Shown: positions 1 to 9,811 of the stretch, in pieces
Position numbering within the stretch: position 1 is the first letter of the stretch
Layout: every line of letters begins with the position of its first letter
Origin: an uncultured Desulfobacter sp.
GTDB taxonomy: Bacteria > Desulfobacterota > Desulfobacteria > Desulfobacterales > Desulfobacteraceae
Direction of reading: 5' to 3'
DNA: 64,000 nucleotides
NCBI RefSeq assembly: GCF_963677125.1
Contig: NZ_OY781882.1
Span: 2,860,501 to 2,924,500, forward strand
The notes under the pieces: model-generated
What the model was told of the DNA's origin: nothing
The model's input: the letters and a program-made list of their open reading frames with translations, nothing else
The model's database searches: none
Translations under genes and position numbers: made by a program

Positions 1-2
1 AG

Positions 3-1913
3 GCAAGATTGACAGACACCGTTCTTGTTGAAATGGCCAGAAAGGTGATTTTGGAAATCCATGATGCAGCCAAATTCACCATTAACATACTAAAGCGCAA
101 TTTATTTGAACGAACGGCAGATGTCGGGTACCTTGCCACAGACGGAGAAATCGTCAATTTTTTAAAATGTGCCCAAGACAAGGACCAGCAGGATGAATCG
201 TTCCTGGCACACAGACGATCCATCCAGGAGCGCCTGGCAGGATACCGGTACGAATACACCGTATACAATGAAATTATCATTCTGGACCTGAATGGAACCA
301 TCATGGCCAATCTGGATGAAAACAACCGCATATCCAGTTCCAAAGACCCGCTCCTCAGGCAGACCCAGGCAGTTGACCTACACCTCAATGCGGATGAAGA
401 CAAATATATTGAGACCTTCAGGCCCACGGACCTGATGCCAGGCCGGGACAATGTTTTGGTCTATTCCCAGAAAATTGAAGACCCCCAAACCCAAAGCGCC
501 CTTGGGACCTTATGTCTATGTTTTGATTTTGAGGATGAGATGAAGGGAATTTTTCAGGACCTTGCACAGGGCAATGAAAACATTGTCGCAGCTATCCTTG
601 ACAGCAAAGGCATGGTTGTAAGTGCCGGCGACACAAATGCACTGCCCCTTTCCACCAAGGTATCCATAAACCTGAATTCAGAATTTGATTTTATCACCAT
701 TAAAGGGAAACAGTATCTGGTCAGCACCGTGCCCACGGATGGGTACCAGGGCTTTTACGGATTGACCTGGTATGGTCTTACCATGATCAATATGGAACAA
801 GCCTTTCTTGAAGACCAGACCAATAAAAATCAGTTCAATTCCGGCAATAATTCTATTCTCCGGAACACATCCAAAAATCTTGTGCAGTTGGAAAAAGATT
901 CAAATAATCTGCTCAGCAAAATGAAAATCGACGGATTGAATGGCATTATCCAAGCCGACAGATTCAGAGATAAAAGCTTTGTTGAAATAATAAATTTCGT
1001 TGGAGATATTGGTAAACAGGTAGATACGCTTTTCCATTCATCCATTGATCAACTCCAGCAAACCGTCACGACATCCCTGCTCAATGATGTGCAGTTCAGG
1101 GCATTCCAGGGAAATAATATCGCAGACCGTAATCTGTATGAAAGGGCTAACGATGTGTGCTGGTGGGCCCTTACGCCCTTATTTCAAAAGGCGTTGACCC
1201 ATAGGTCAGACAGCAACGATTTTGACAATAATGAAGCAAGGGAACTCAAGGAGAACCTTCAATACATTAACAATCTGTATACCCCATACCTCAGACTGAT
1301 CCTTACGGACTTATCCGGAGAAGTGGTCGCCGTATCAGATCCGCCTTCGGAGCTTGAGGAATGCTTTGCAAAAGAAGGATTACCCAAGGGGCAGGAGTTT
1401 GTGGGCATGAAAATAGAAGACAATATCGTCGCCCGAGCCTTGAAGCTTGCCTCAAGCCAGGATTACTGTGTCACTGATTTTTCTCCGACCCTGCTGTATG
1501 GCGGGCGGCCCACCTACATTTATGCCACTGCGATCCGTGCCCCTGAAGACAGTCATCGGATTGTAGGAACCATCCTTATTGTGTTTGATGCCCAGCCACA
1601 GTTTGCGGCCATGCTTTCGGATATTCTACCAAAGGATGAAAACAAACAGGCCATTATGGGAAGCTTTGCCGTATTTGCAGACCGGCAGAAAAATATATTA
1701 TCCTCCACCAGCAACGATTTCATCGTGGGCCAAAAACTGAATATAGATGATACGTTTTTTGATGGCGAAAACGGTACAAGGAATTCCGCCATCGTGGAAC
1801 TGAACAACATGACCTATGCCATGGGCACGCACATTTCCGATGGTTACCGGGAATACAAGCGGGGGGACGGATATACGAACGATATCCTGTGCATGGTGTT
1901 TATTCCCACATAG
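3..1913 (+). CDS. Tandem cache-type sensory protein, 5' end probably cut by the window edge
   Basis: The frame is open to the left edge. The first possible start is a TTG at position 9, giving 634 aa, but the gene may begin upstream. The protein carries two related halves: FERTADVGYLAT near residue 33 and YERANDVCWWALTP near residue 378. Each is followed by a PAS/cache-like stretch ending in strands such as GTLCLCFDFEDE and GTILIVFDAQPQ. This resembles large cache-domain proteins near chemotaxis genes in deltaproteobacteria. I see no HAMP, methyl-accepting, CheW, kinase or GGDEF domain and no clear membrane segment in the visible part. It is probably a soluble or partner-dependent ligand sensor; the ligand is unknown. 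Its stop lies 4 nt from the stop of the convergent next gene. Confidence 0.6.
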   Translation, partial: ARLTDTVLVEMARKVILEIHDAAKFTINILKRNLFERTADVGYLATDGEIVNFLKCAQDKDQQDESFLAHRRSIQERLAGYRYEYTVYNEIIILDLNGTIMANLDENNRISSSKDPLLRQTQAVDLHLNADEDKYIETFRPTDLMPGRDNVLVYSQKIEDPQTQSALGTLCLCFDFEDEMKGIFQDLAQGNENIVAAILDSKGMVVSAGDTNALPLSTKVSINLNSEFDFITIKGKQYLVSTVPTDGYQGFYGLTWYGLTMINMEQAFLEDQTNKNQFNSGNNSILRNTSKNLVQLEKDSNNLLSKMKIDGLNGIIQADRFRDKSFVEIINFVGDIGKQVDTLFHSSIDQLQQTVTTSLLNDVQFRAFQGNNIADRNLYERANDVCWWALTPLFQKALTHRSDSNDFDNNEARELKENLQYINNLYTPYLRLILTDLSGEVVAVSDPPSELEECFAKEGLPKGQEFVGMKIEDNIVARALKLASSQDYCVTDFSPTLLYGGRPTYIYATAIRAPEDSHRIVGTILIVFDAQPQFAAMLSDILPKDENKQAIMGSFAVFADRQKNILSSTSNDFIVGQKLNIDDTFFDGENGTRNSAIVELNNMTYAMGTHISDGYREYKRGDGYTNDILCMVFIPT

Positions 1914-1917
1914 TTTT

Positions 1918-4900
1918 TTATTTCAGATTAAAGGTCGCCTTAATCCTGGCATTATTTTCTTCATCCTCAGCAACAGGATCAGGCTCCGTAACAAAGACAC
2001 GTCTTATATCAATCTTGCCGGTTTGTGTCAGATATCGGGAAATTACATGGCCACGTTCCCGTCCAAGGTCACTTAAGGCTTCCCCCTCCAGGGGCATGCT
2101 GGTGACCAGTAGCTTTTCTTTTTCATCCAGGGTCAACTCTTTTTCCTTGCCCGACTCATCTCTGGGCTTAGGAAACTCGGCCTTATCATAGGACTTTTCA
2201 ATGAGCTTGGTACGTTTCTCTTCATCCAAATCGGTAAGTTTCACCGTACCATCTTCGGGTAATTTTTTATCCATGGATAACACCATGGCTTCATAGGCCT
2301 CATATCTTAGCTGCTCGGCGTCTTTAAGTTGATTGTAACGGCTCATAATTTCCAGTTTTAATTTTGGTTTTTTACCCAGTACGGTTGCAAGCTTGTCCAA
2401 TTTTTCTTTCTGGGCCTGATCCAGCAAACTTTTTCCAGGATCGAACGTTACATATCCCAAATCCTGACCACTGCCGACACCAACAAGACCGCCAAGAAAT
2501 TTGAACGGGGCCGTCACAATCCCCATAATGAAATTTTTCAACACCGTTCCCACAACCTTTCCGAAATGAAATTTGGGATCACTGATATCGCCGGTAATAG
2601 GCAAATCCAGATCAATCTCCCCCTTGGAATTTTTAAGCAGGGAAATGGCAAATTCCAAAGGAAGAGAGGTCGCATCTTTACTGTCCACTTTCTTACCTAA
2701 AGTCAATTGATCAAACAAGACGCGATTGCTTGAATTAAGCTGATCTCCATCTATATTATAATGCAAATCCAGGATAAGCTTCCCCTTTTCAATTTCATAC
2801 CCAAGAAACTTTTTGGAATACACATTGAACTTAGGCAGTTCAATATTTTTAAAAGAGATCGTCAGATCAATAAAGCGATTGTCCTTTAATGGATCCAGCT
2901 GGCCGGTAATATCCAAAGGTGCATAGCCGCCATGAACACCTTTAAGGACAAGCTGAGCATGGGTCTGGCCCTTGGAAGACAGACCTGTGAGGCTACCCGC
3001 AATCTCGGTCATGTTGGCGGTAAAATTGGGTTTGGTAAAATAATCACTGAAATTGATATGCCCCCCCTGGAGGGTAATGGCATTAATGCGGATATCGGGT
3101 ATTTCACTGCCACCTTTGCCCGACGCTGCTTTGGGTTTGAATTTATCTTTTGCCGCACTCTTGTCTTCGGGTTGTTCCACTATGATCTGTTTATAATTGA
3201 GCTGGGCATCTTGGTTCAGTATGGCCCGCTGGTAGAAGTCGGTGAGTGCTATTTTATCTATCACCACTTTTATGGGGTTTACGGAAATGTCCATACCCGT
3301 AGCGTATAACGATTTGCATCTAAAGAAATCTGTATTGTCCACCTTATTTTTAGACAAAAAATTGTTAAGTGAAACCCGGCCCTTGTATGTAACTTTTGGC
3401 GGCTCACTTTTCTTTTTGGCCGGCGTCACTACCACTGTGCCCTTGGTGTTGAGATAGCCTTTGGATATTGAAATTTTTAAAAAATCCGTAAAATAGGGCT
3501 CTGCCGTATTTACGTCAATCCGGTTAAGGTCTACGTTTACGGTTGCTTTAGGCCCTGAGATATCAAAACTTCCATATAGGTTAATTTTGCCTTCATTCTT
3601 ATTGGTCATGGATGCATTGAATGTTGATGTTTCCCCTTTTTTTGTGGAGATATTTTCAACCGTGACACCAATATCGTTCATCACTACATTCACCGGCTCT
3701 TTTTTAGCCTGATCAGTGAACTGCACCCGGCACTGGTCTAAAACCGTTTTATGAATCGTTGCAACCCAGGCAGGCGCAGACGCGGACTGTTCATCTTGTT
3801 TTGGCACTGCCTGTTTTTGCGCTACAGGCTTGGCTGTCGTGGCCGTTTCTTTGGGATCACCACCTGTTTTCAGCGCCTGCTCAATGGCAACAAGCAAATC
3901 CATCCGACCTTTTTTATCCCGATTCACCTCAACCTGGGCTTGATGGAGTTCCACAAGACCCACCTCGGCCTCTTGCTTTAACAGATTGCAGGCAATCTTG
4001 GATAATGCCAATTGATCAAACTGCACCAGAGGCGTGTCTTTGCCCTGCTCGGTCAGACCGAATTTATCCAGGGTCACCTGACCGTCAAAGACCTCAAGAC
4101 CTAAACCCGTCTGGGACAATCTTGCCTTGAAGTTCAAATTCACAGCTACATTTTCCAGGGTGACATTATCGCCAAGATAGGGCACAAGATAGGGACGAAA
4201 ATTCTTCAAATCAATGCCGTTAACAAAAACGCTGCCATTTGCATCCACATCATTTTCAACATGAAAATCGCCGGCCGTTTTTATCTCTTCATCATCGCCG
4301 GTCAGAATATGAACATCAAATTTTCCTGCAGCCTTAGAACCTATCTCCGCGTCAGTAAAAATAAAATCCAAACTGGAGATCTCTTTGATTACCGCCGGTG
4401 ACACCATCTTATCACTAAAACGGATATGCATATCTTTCACGGCAGCCTGATTAATTTTCACAGTAAAAGGTAAAGACAGTTCAATCAGCGGTTTAACAGA
4501 TTCTTTGCTCTCTTGCTTTGGTGCCGCGGGCTTCTGAACGACCGGATCTTTGGCAGTGTTGGTTTCGGCCGGTATCTTTGAACCTTGCTGTGCCGATGCG
4601 GTCTCATTTTCGTTTGCTATAGTCCGGGATACGGGGGGGGCAGCATCTGTTTCACGGGACGTTGAATTATCATCAGAAGCATTTGCAGGTTGACCCTCAT
4701 CGGCCGGGGCCATTTCTTTTCCATCTGCTGACGTATCAGCCTGGGAAATCTGATCCGGGGGGACATCTGCCTGGGCAACAGCGCGTGACGTGTCCGGCGT
4801 TTGGGCAGGCGTCTTTGAGGGAGCTGCCACTTTGGCCCCTGCTCCCGAGGGAACGAGGTTAATGCCCCCTTGAGCATTACGTTCAACAAACAAAGAGGCC

Positions 4901-5886
4901 TGGTCAACGAGTACCTTTTCCACCAAAAAATTCATGTCAAATACATTCTGGGATGAGGCATTCACCGTCAGCTGGGGACAGGCAAATAAATCGCCCCCGG
5001 CTAGGTTGTCCAAATCAAAATTTTTAACTAAAGTCTGCAGGTTTACAGCAAGCTTTTGGTCTGCAACGGTTTTTCCCACCGGGATCTCATATTCACCAGA
5101 AACGATTACGGCAAGATTACCGGCGGAGTGAATTCTATAAGGGGCAGGCAGATCGATATAGGGGGCGAAAGAACTGAGATCCAGGGGCTGCATGTTCAGT
5201 GAAAACGACATTTTCCGGGTGGCATCAAAGGGCACCCCTGCTACATTAATATCCACCCGGGCCTTATCCACCAGGCAGTTCATAACGACTTTTATCGGTG
5301 TTGCCAGATCCTTTTCCACAGTGCTGACAATAGGAAGGTCAACATTTAACTGTTCCACAGAATGAGTTACGGAACGGATATGATCGGTGAAAATCAGAGC
5401 TGCGTCCGTAATTTTTGCATTATATACCCGAAATTCGAACAAAGCATTAGGCTCTTCTTCCACAGCCTCCGGCTCCGGTTCAGAATCGGCCTTTTTCCCA
5501 TCAATAAGATCTGAAATATTTAAAGTGTTGTCCTGGTTTAAATGAAGGGAGAATTTAGGCGCCGTCACCTGAATATCCGAAACCACCGGGGCGAGATGAA
5601 TTAGAGATGAGGTAGACAGGTTGAGATAAAGTTCCTGAACCGAGGCCAAATTCTCCCCACTGACTTTACTTTCAATAGAAAAATTTTTAACCCGTGCTTC
5701 CAGGGTGAATGGATTAAACGTTATGGATTCAATCCGAGTCTGCCGTCCAAGGGCTTTGGTCAAAGAATTTACAGCAATGCGTTTTCCAGCCCAAGGGGCA
5801 ACAAGTCCTGTCAAAAGAAGGTAAAGAACAAATAGGACGGCAGCACTTAAAACGACTATTTTTAACGTAAAATATTTCTTCATCAT
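1918..5886 (-). CDS. AsmA-like DUF748 family envelope protein
   Basis: A protein of about 1,322 aa. The open frame extends 29 codons further upstream, but a ribosome site (GGGAG) sits just before the paired ATG-ATG at 5881-5886, so I start there. One N-terminal membrane segment (VVLSAAVLFVLYLLLTGL) is followed by long beta-rich repeats of DUF748/AsmA type (for example LVEKVLVDQASLFVER). A low-complexity Ala/Pro/Thr/Glu linker lies near residues 370-470, and the C-terminus is OmpA-like (VTFDPGKSLLDQAQKEKLDK). Proteins of this class are anchored in the inner membrane, span the periplasm, and are linked to outer-membrane lipid or asymmetry functions. Family assignment is secure; the role here is inferred. 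Confidence 0.8.
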   Translation of the reverse strand: MMKKYFTLKIVVLSAAVLFVLYLLLTGLVAPWAGKRIAVNSLTKALGRQTRIESITFNPFTLEARVKNFSIESKVSGENLASVQELYLNLSTSSLIHLAPVVSDIQVTAPKFSLHLNQDNTLNISDLIDGKKADSEPEPEAVEEEPNALFEFRVYNAKITDAALIFTDHIRSVTHSVEQLNVDLPIVSTVEKDLATPIKVVMNCLVDKARVDINVAGVPFDATRKMSFSLNMQPLDLSSFAPYIDLPAPYRIHSAGNLAVIVSGEYEIPVGKTVADQKLAVNLQTLVKNFDLDNLAGGDLFACPQLTVNASSQNVFDMNFLVEKVLVDQASLFVERNAQGGINLVPSGAGAKVAAPSKTPAQTPDTSRAVAQADVPPDQISQADTSADGKEMAPADEGQPANASDDNSTSRETDAAPPVSRTIANENETASAQQGSKIPAETNTAKDPVVQKPAAPKQESKESVKPLIELSLPFTVKINQAAVKDMHIRFSDKMVSPAVIKEISSLDFIFTDAEIGSKAAGKFDVHILTGDDEEIKTAGDFHVENDVDANGSVFVNGIDLKNFRPYLVPYLGDNVTLENVAVNLNFKARLSQTGLGLEVFDGQVTLDKFGLTEQGKDTPLVQFDQLALSKIACNLLKQEAEVGLVELHQAQVEVNRDKKGRMDLLVAIEQALKTGGDPKETATTAKPVAQKQAVPKQDEQSASAPAWVATIHKTVLDQCRVQFTDQAKKEPVNVVMNDIGVTVENISTKKGETSTFNASMTNKNEGKINLYGSFDISGPKATVNVDLNRIDVNTAEPYFTDFLKISISKGYLNTKGTVVVTPAKKKSEPPKVTYKGRVSLNNFLSKNKVDNTDFFRCKSLYATGMDISVNPIKVVIDKIALTDFYQRAILNQDAQLNYKQIIVEQPEDKSAAKDKFKPKAASGKGGSEIPDIRINAITLQGGHINFSDYFTKPNFTANMTEIAGSLTGLSSKGQTHAQLVLKGVHGGYAPLDITGQLDPLKDNRFIDLTISFKNIELPKFNVYSKKFLGYEIEKGKLILDLHYNIDGDQLNSSNRVLFDQLTLGKKVDSKDATSLPLEFAISLLKNSKGEIDLDLPITGDISDPKFHFGKVVGTVLKNFIMGIVTAPFKFLGGLVGVGSGQDLGYVTFDPGKSLLDQAQKEKLDKLATVLGKKPKLKLEIMSRYNQLKDAEQLRYEAYEAMVLSMDKKLPEDGTVKLTDLDEEKRTKLIEKSYDKAEFPKPRDESGKEKELTLDEKEKLLVTSMPLEGEALSDLGRERGHVISRYLTQTGKIDIRRVFVTEPDPVAEDEENNARIKATFNLK

Positions 5887-6008
5887 TTCTCCCAAAACAG
5901 CCAAATTTTGCATTGGTAATACCTTCATAATGCTCAGGCTCATATATATATCACGCCATATGCCTTTGCGCAAAAAAGTTCTCTGCAGAAAAAAAAGGAA
6001 AAATACGT

Positions 6009-6069
6009 AATAACGGCCATGGGCCGCCCTGGTCTATCAACACCAAGGCTCACTCCACAACAAACAATG
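6009..6069. repeat. Dispersed repeat family A, single copy
   Basis: This segment between the divergently placed ends of the DUF748 gene start and the bcr stop contains ATAACGGCCATGGGC and, further on, CTCCACAACAAA. The same two blocks, in the same order, recur in the array at 20.8-21.06 kb and at 40.1 kb. It is not coding. Confidence 0.55.
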
Positions 6070-6085
6070 AAAAAACTTGAACTTA

Positions 6086-7261
6086 CTATTTTGTGTTCAG
6101 ATCAATTTTTTTCACCATCGGTAACCAGACGACAAGAACAAAAAATGCAGCAAAAATTGCCATTCGGGCAATCACATGAATGGTGTCTGCCCAGTCAAGG
6201 GATATAAACCACATGGCAAATGCAGCCACAATAAAATAAAGAAAAATCATAAGTGAAGATGCTGTTCCCGCACCCTGATCAACCTGCAACAGCACCAAAT
6301 GATTGCTTGGCGGCCGACTTAAACCAAAGAAAAAAGAGGCCAGGGCCATGGGCAGGGCAAGTCCCCAGGGCCCTGCCACTATATCGGCATGCATCAAAAG
6401 GCCGGCAGCCAATATTCCTGCAAAGCTGACGGTCACAATCTTATCCGAAGACATGCACCGTTGAATCCTGGTACACATAAAGGACCCTGCCATAATGGCA
6501 GCTGCATTGAACGCAAAAAAATAACTGAACACCTGTTCCGATGTACCAAACCGGGAAATGTAGATATTTGACGCGGATCCGATAAAAGAGAAATGGGGCA
6601 GAACAATAACAGAAAAAAGGAGTACAAGGCCAATATAACGGCGATTACCAAAGAGTTTGAGGTACAACCCCATGGCTTTAAGGACACTGATATGTTCAGG
6701 CGTTTGTAAAGGCTCCGTTAGGCGGAACACACCGCCAAGGGCAATCATTCCCATGAGAGCCTGGACAAAAAACACCCAGTGCCAGGAGAGCCAAGTCATA
6801 ATCAATCCGCCGAACACGGGAGCCAGCATAGGGGCCAAAGCCATGATCACGGCCATATAGGCAAGTATGTGCTGCCGCTGCTGCCCTTCATACAAATCCT
6901 TGGTAATGGCCATGGCGATTACCACCCCGGATGAGGCACCAAGCCCCTGCAGCACCCTGAGCAAAATAAGATGATAAATATCGTCCACAAATCCGCTCAC
7001 AAAACTTGCAGCAATATACAATATAATGCCACATATAAGCGGGGGCCTTCGACCGTATTTATCAGACAGGGGACCGTACAACAGCATACTGACACAGAAT
7101 CCAATGAAAAATCCGCTCAGTGTAAGATTGACCACAGACTTAGGCTGCTGCCAAATTTTTTGAAGCAAAGGCAACGCAGGCAGATACATATCCGTTGATA
7201 ACGGAGGGAAAGCGGCCAGAAGTGCCAGAAGGCACAGCATTTTTAGGGTATTAACCTTCAT
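6086..7261 (-). CDS. Bcr/CflA family MFS drug efflux transporter
   Basis: A 391-aa, very hydrophobic protein with about twelve membrane helices. The major-facilitator loop 2-3 signature LYGPLSDKYGRRP is present near residue 64, and the N-terminus FPPLSTDMYLPALPLL is typical of the Bcr/CflA proton-coupled exporters. The ATG at 7259-7261 follows GAGATTA. It lies 9 nt after the rluD stop, so the two genes are probably co-transcribed. Members export bicyclomycin, chloramphenicol, sulfonamides or cysteine; the substrate here cannot be read from sequence. Confidence 0.85.
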   Translation of the reverse strand: MKVNTLKMLCLLALLAAFPPLSTDMYLPALPLLQKIWQQPKSVVNLTLSGFFIGFCVSMLLYGPLSDKYGRRPPLICGIILYIAASFVSGFVDDIYHLILLRVLQGLGASSGVVIAMAITKDLYEGQQRQHILAYMAVIMALAPMLAPVFGGLIMTWLSWHWVFFVQALMGMIALGGVFRLTEPLQTPEHISVLKAMGLYLKLFGNRRYIGLVLLFSVIVLPHFSFIGSASNIYISRFGTSEQVFSYFFAFNAAAIMAGSFMCTRIQRCMSSDKIVTVSFAGILAAGLLMHADIVAGPWGLALPMALASFFFGLSRPPSNHLVLLQVDQGAGTASSLMIFLYFIVAAFAMWFISLDWADTIHVIARMAIFAAFFVLVVWLPMVKKIDLNTK

Positions 7262-7270
7262 TAATCTCTA

Positions 7271-8206
7271 TCAGGATGCATCGGATAGATGCCGCAAAGT
7301 GATTTTGAAATCTTCGGGCATGGGAGCTTCAAAAGACAAACGCACACCTGAATAGGGATGACGAAAGGACAAAGCCCAGGAATGAAGCATCTGACGCGAC
7401 GCCATGGGGTCTTTTTTTCGGAATCGTCGATCTTGATAAATGCAGTCGCCGATCAGGGGCATACCCTGGTCATAAAAATGAACCCGAATCTGGTGGGTTC
7501 TACCGGTATAAAGCCGGACTTTCATAAGACACCCTGAACAAAAACGTTTTATGACACTGAACCGGGTTTTTGCATATCTACCGTTCTCATCCAGGATGCC
7601 CATGCGTTTACGATGATGGGGATGCCTACCAATGGGCCGCTCAATAACCCCGGCATCCGGAATATTTTGCCCCCGGGCCAGAGCCAGATAATGCTTTTTC
7701 ACCCGCCTTTGCTTAAATTCTTTTTGGAGAAATTCAAGTGACTTCATAGTTTTGGCAACTACCATCAGCCCGGAGGTGTCTTTGTCCAAGCGATGGACGA
7801 TACCTGGACGCTCTCTATCCCAGCCTTGCTCACTAAAAGCAGGATGGTGGGCCATCAAGGCATTGACCAGGGTTCCAGACTTATTCCCAGCGCCGGGATG
7901 CACCACAAGCCCAGCAGGCTTATCAATCATCAGGATATAGTCATCCTCGTAAAGGATATTCAAAGAGATAAATTCCGGGGGCAGTAGTTTTTCATCCAAT
8001 GGATCTGATAAGGGGACATCTCCTTCAATCAGATCTTTTGGTTTAACCTTATAACCAGGGCGTTTACAGACGTGGTTCACCAGAATCAAACCCTGAGAGA
8101 TCAGCTTTGAAACCCTGGAACGGGATAGTTGGGATTGAAAAGCAACAACAGCTTGATCAAGCCTTAGACCAGCCTGATCAGGGGTAATTTCTATTTTTAT
8201 GTGCAT
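7271..8206 (-). CDS. rluD: RluA/RluD-family 23S rRNA pseudouridine synthase
   Basis: A 311-aa protein. An N-terminal S4-type RNA-binding domain (residues ~12-65) precedes the catalytic domain, which has the family signature HRLDKDTSGLMV with its catalytic Asp. These enzymes isomerise uridines in 23S rRNA helix 69 or related sites. I use the ATG at 8204-8206. The open frame runs 13 codons further, but those codons lie inside a strong hairpin that acts as the terminator of the preceding carD gene. RluD is the closest well-known type, but RluA-family paralogues with other targets cannot be excluded. Confidence 0.85.
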   Translation of the reverse strand: MHIKIEITPDQAGLRLDQAVVAFQSQLSRSRVSKLISQGLILVNHVCKRPGYKVKPKDLIEGDVPLSDPLDEKLLPPEFISLNILYEDDYILMIDKPAGLVVHPGAGNKSGTLVNALMAHHPAFSEQGWDRERPGIVHRLDKDTSGLMVVAKTMKSLEFLQKEFKQRRVKKHYLALARGQNIPDAGVIERPIGRHPHHRKRMGILDENGRYAKTRFSVIKRFCSGCLMKVRLYTGRTHQIRVHFYDQGMPLIGDCIYQDRRFRKKDPMASRQMLHSWALSFRHPYSGVRLSFEAPMPEDFKITLRHLSDAS

Positions 8207-8242
8207 AAAAATACAAAACCGGCAGGTGTTACACCCTGCCGG
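8207..8242 (-). terminator. Intrinsic terminator of carD overlapping the rluD leader
   Basis: On the minus strand the arms CCGGCAGG and CCTGCCGG (8235-8242 and 8219-8226) extend inward to an almost fully paired stem with one bulge. The stem is followed by TTTTGTATTTTT, which runs straight into the rluD ATG. It lies 30 nt after the carD stop. Confidence 0.8.
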
Positions 8243-8271
8243 CATGTTTGTGTTATCAAATATTAAGGCAT

Positions 8272-8808
8272 TTAGTTGAACAGATTTTCAATCTCTTGTA
8301 TCATGTGCTTTTCATCAACATCTTTGGCCATGGAAAGTTCCTGAACCAGAAGATTCTGGGCAGTATCAAGAAGTTTTCTTTCGCCGAAACTAAGATCCTT
8401 TTCAAGCTTAAGCTGGAAAAGATCCCTGAATACCTCGGCCACATCATAGATAGAACCAGTTTTAATCTTATCCATGTACTCCCTGTAACGACGGTTCCAA
8501 GTCTGGTTGTCACTGGCTTGAGCCTTTTTCTGCATAACCTCGTAGACCTGGGGCACTTCCTTTTCAGGAATTACTTCCCGCAATCCTACGGATTCAACAT
8601 TAGATGTAGGGATCATGATTGTCATACCGTTTTCCACAATTTTCATCATGTAGAAATTCATGGTATCGCCATTGATCTCCTGGCTTTCGATGGATTCAAT
8701 ACAGCCGACACCGTGGGCAGGATAGACTGCCATGTCGCCCTTTGAAAACGCTGTTTTGGTTGACTTGCTATTTTCTTTAGCCTTGGTTGTCCCAGATTGT
8801 TTTGCCAT
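8272..8808 (-). CDS. carD: CarD family transcription regulator
   Basis: A 178-aa protein. The N-terminal RNA-polymerase-interacting domain (residues ~22-85, with FSKGDMAVYPAHGVGCIESI) matches the CarD/TRCF Tudor-like fold that binds the RNAP beta subunit. The C-terminal half is the helical DNA-binding part (RRYREYMDKIKTGS). CarD proteins stabilise the open promoter complex. A basic, Lys/Thr/Ser-rich N-terminal tail of about 20 residues precedes the domain. The ribosome site is AAGGTAGGC upstream of the ATG. A strong terminator follows the gene. Confidence 0.9.
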   Translation of the reverse strand: MAKQSGTTKAKENSKSTKTAFSKGDMAVYPAHGVGCIESIESQEINGDTMNFYMMKIVENGMTIMIPTSNVESVGLREVIPEKEVPQVYEVMQKKAQASDNQTWNRRYREYMDKIKTGSIYDVAEVFRDLFQLKLEKDLSFGERKLLDTAQNLLVQELSMAKDVDEKHMIQEIENLFN

Positions 8809-9164
8809 TTATGCCTACCTTATTATTTTAAAGATACACGTTATCCATTCTCAGGCAGAGAACCACATCTAAACAATATTGTCAACATTATTAATCAGTA
8901 ATTTCAAATTTAAGAAGACAGGGATCACGGCATGAAAAATGAATATCGTTTATTTAAGAACAACAGACAACAATTTGAAATAAAATAATACTGAGAAAAA
9001 AATTCAAAATAACGAATAGTTAGCTGATGGATAAAAAAACGCATCCTTACTTTAACTATTGAATTTTACATGCAAAAGCTCGAACGGTATCTAACTCGAA
9101 AAGAAAGAAACATACACCCCGGAACTCGAACTAAAAAAATATCTGAACAATAAAGAAAAGCGGG
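8809..9164. other. AT-rich intergenic region upstream of carD
   Basis: No convincing gene. On the minus strand a TTGACA (8880-8885) lies about 70 nt before the carD start and could be a -35 box, but the -10 candidate 17 nt further is poor. No hairpin terminator for pth was recognised. Confidence 0.4.
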
Positions 9165-9743
9165 CTATCGAGAGGAATTAACAAGATTCATTGCTTTAAC
9201 CACCCCTTTTTCAAGAATAGATAAACAGGCACCACAGGCATCATCAATAACCTGATCCAGGCAGGCCTGTTCCTCCGGGGTGTATTTACCCAGGACAAAT
9301 CCGGTCACGGACCGGTCACTTCCGGGCCGGCCAATACCCACCCGAACCCGGACACATGCCTTTTGACCAAAGGCATCAATAATCGAACGGATGCCATTAT
9401 GGCCGCCATGCCCCCTGCCCTGTACAATCTTTATCTTTCCAAAGGCAAGATCCATATCGTCATGAACCACGATGATGTCCGTTATATCGATTTTAAAATA
9501 GGCTGCCAGCCTCTGAATGGGAATACCGCTTTTATTCATATACGAAAGGGGCTTTACCAGAATTGTATCCTGGAGCCCCATACGTGCACCGGTGTAGGCA
9601 GCATTAAATTTTTCCTTGTTCACGCGGCATCCGGCTCGATCCGCCAAGGCATCAACCACATCAAAGCCAATATTATGACGGGTCTGGGAATACTGATCTC
9701 CAGGATTTCCCAAACCCGCTAATAATCGTTTTGAGCCAGCCAT
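9165..9743 (-). CDS. pth: Peptidyl-tRNA hydrolase
   Basis: A 192-aa enzyme that releases tRNA from peptidyl-tRNA dropped from stalled ribosomes. Family signatures are clear: LLAGLGNPGDQYSQTRHNIG at the N-terminus with the catalytic His, KPLSYMNKSG, VHDDMDLAFGKIK with the catalytic Asp, and GRGHGGHNGIRSI. Length is normal. It follows rplY by about 70 nt, in the conserved prs-rplY-pth order. Confidence 0.95.
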   Translation of the reverse strand: MAGSKRLLAGLGNPGDQYSQTRHNIGFDVVDALADRAGCRVNKEKFNAAYTGARMGLQDTILVKPLSYMNKSGIPIQRLAAYFKIDITDIIVVHDDMDLAFGKIKIVQGRGHGGHNGIRSIIDAFGQKACVRVRVGIGRPGSDRSVTGFVLGKYTPEEQACLDQVIDDACGACLSILEKGVVKAMNLVNSSR

Positions 9744-9811
9744 GACCTATATGAACAACCTAAAGTTAGAAAACGTCTTAAGACAAAACAGCAACACAAA
9801 GGCCGTTATAT

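Noticed and set aside
1913..1918. Terminator between the first two convergent genes
   Set aside because: The stops are only 4 nt apart and I saw no hairpin with a T run on either side.
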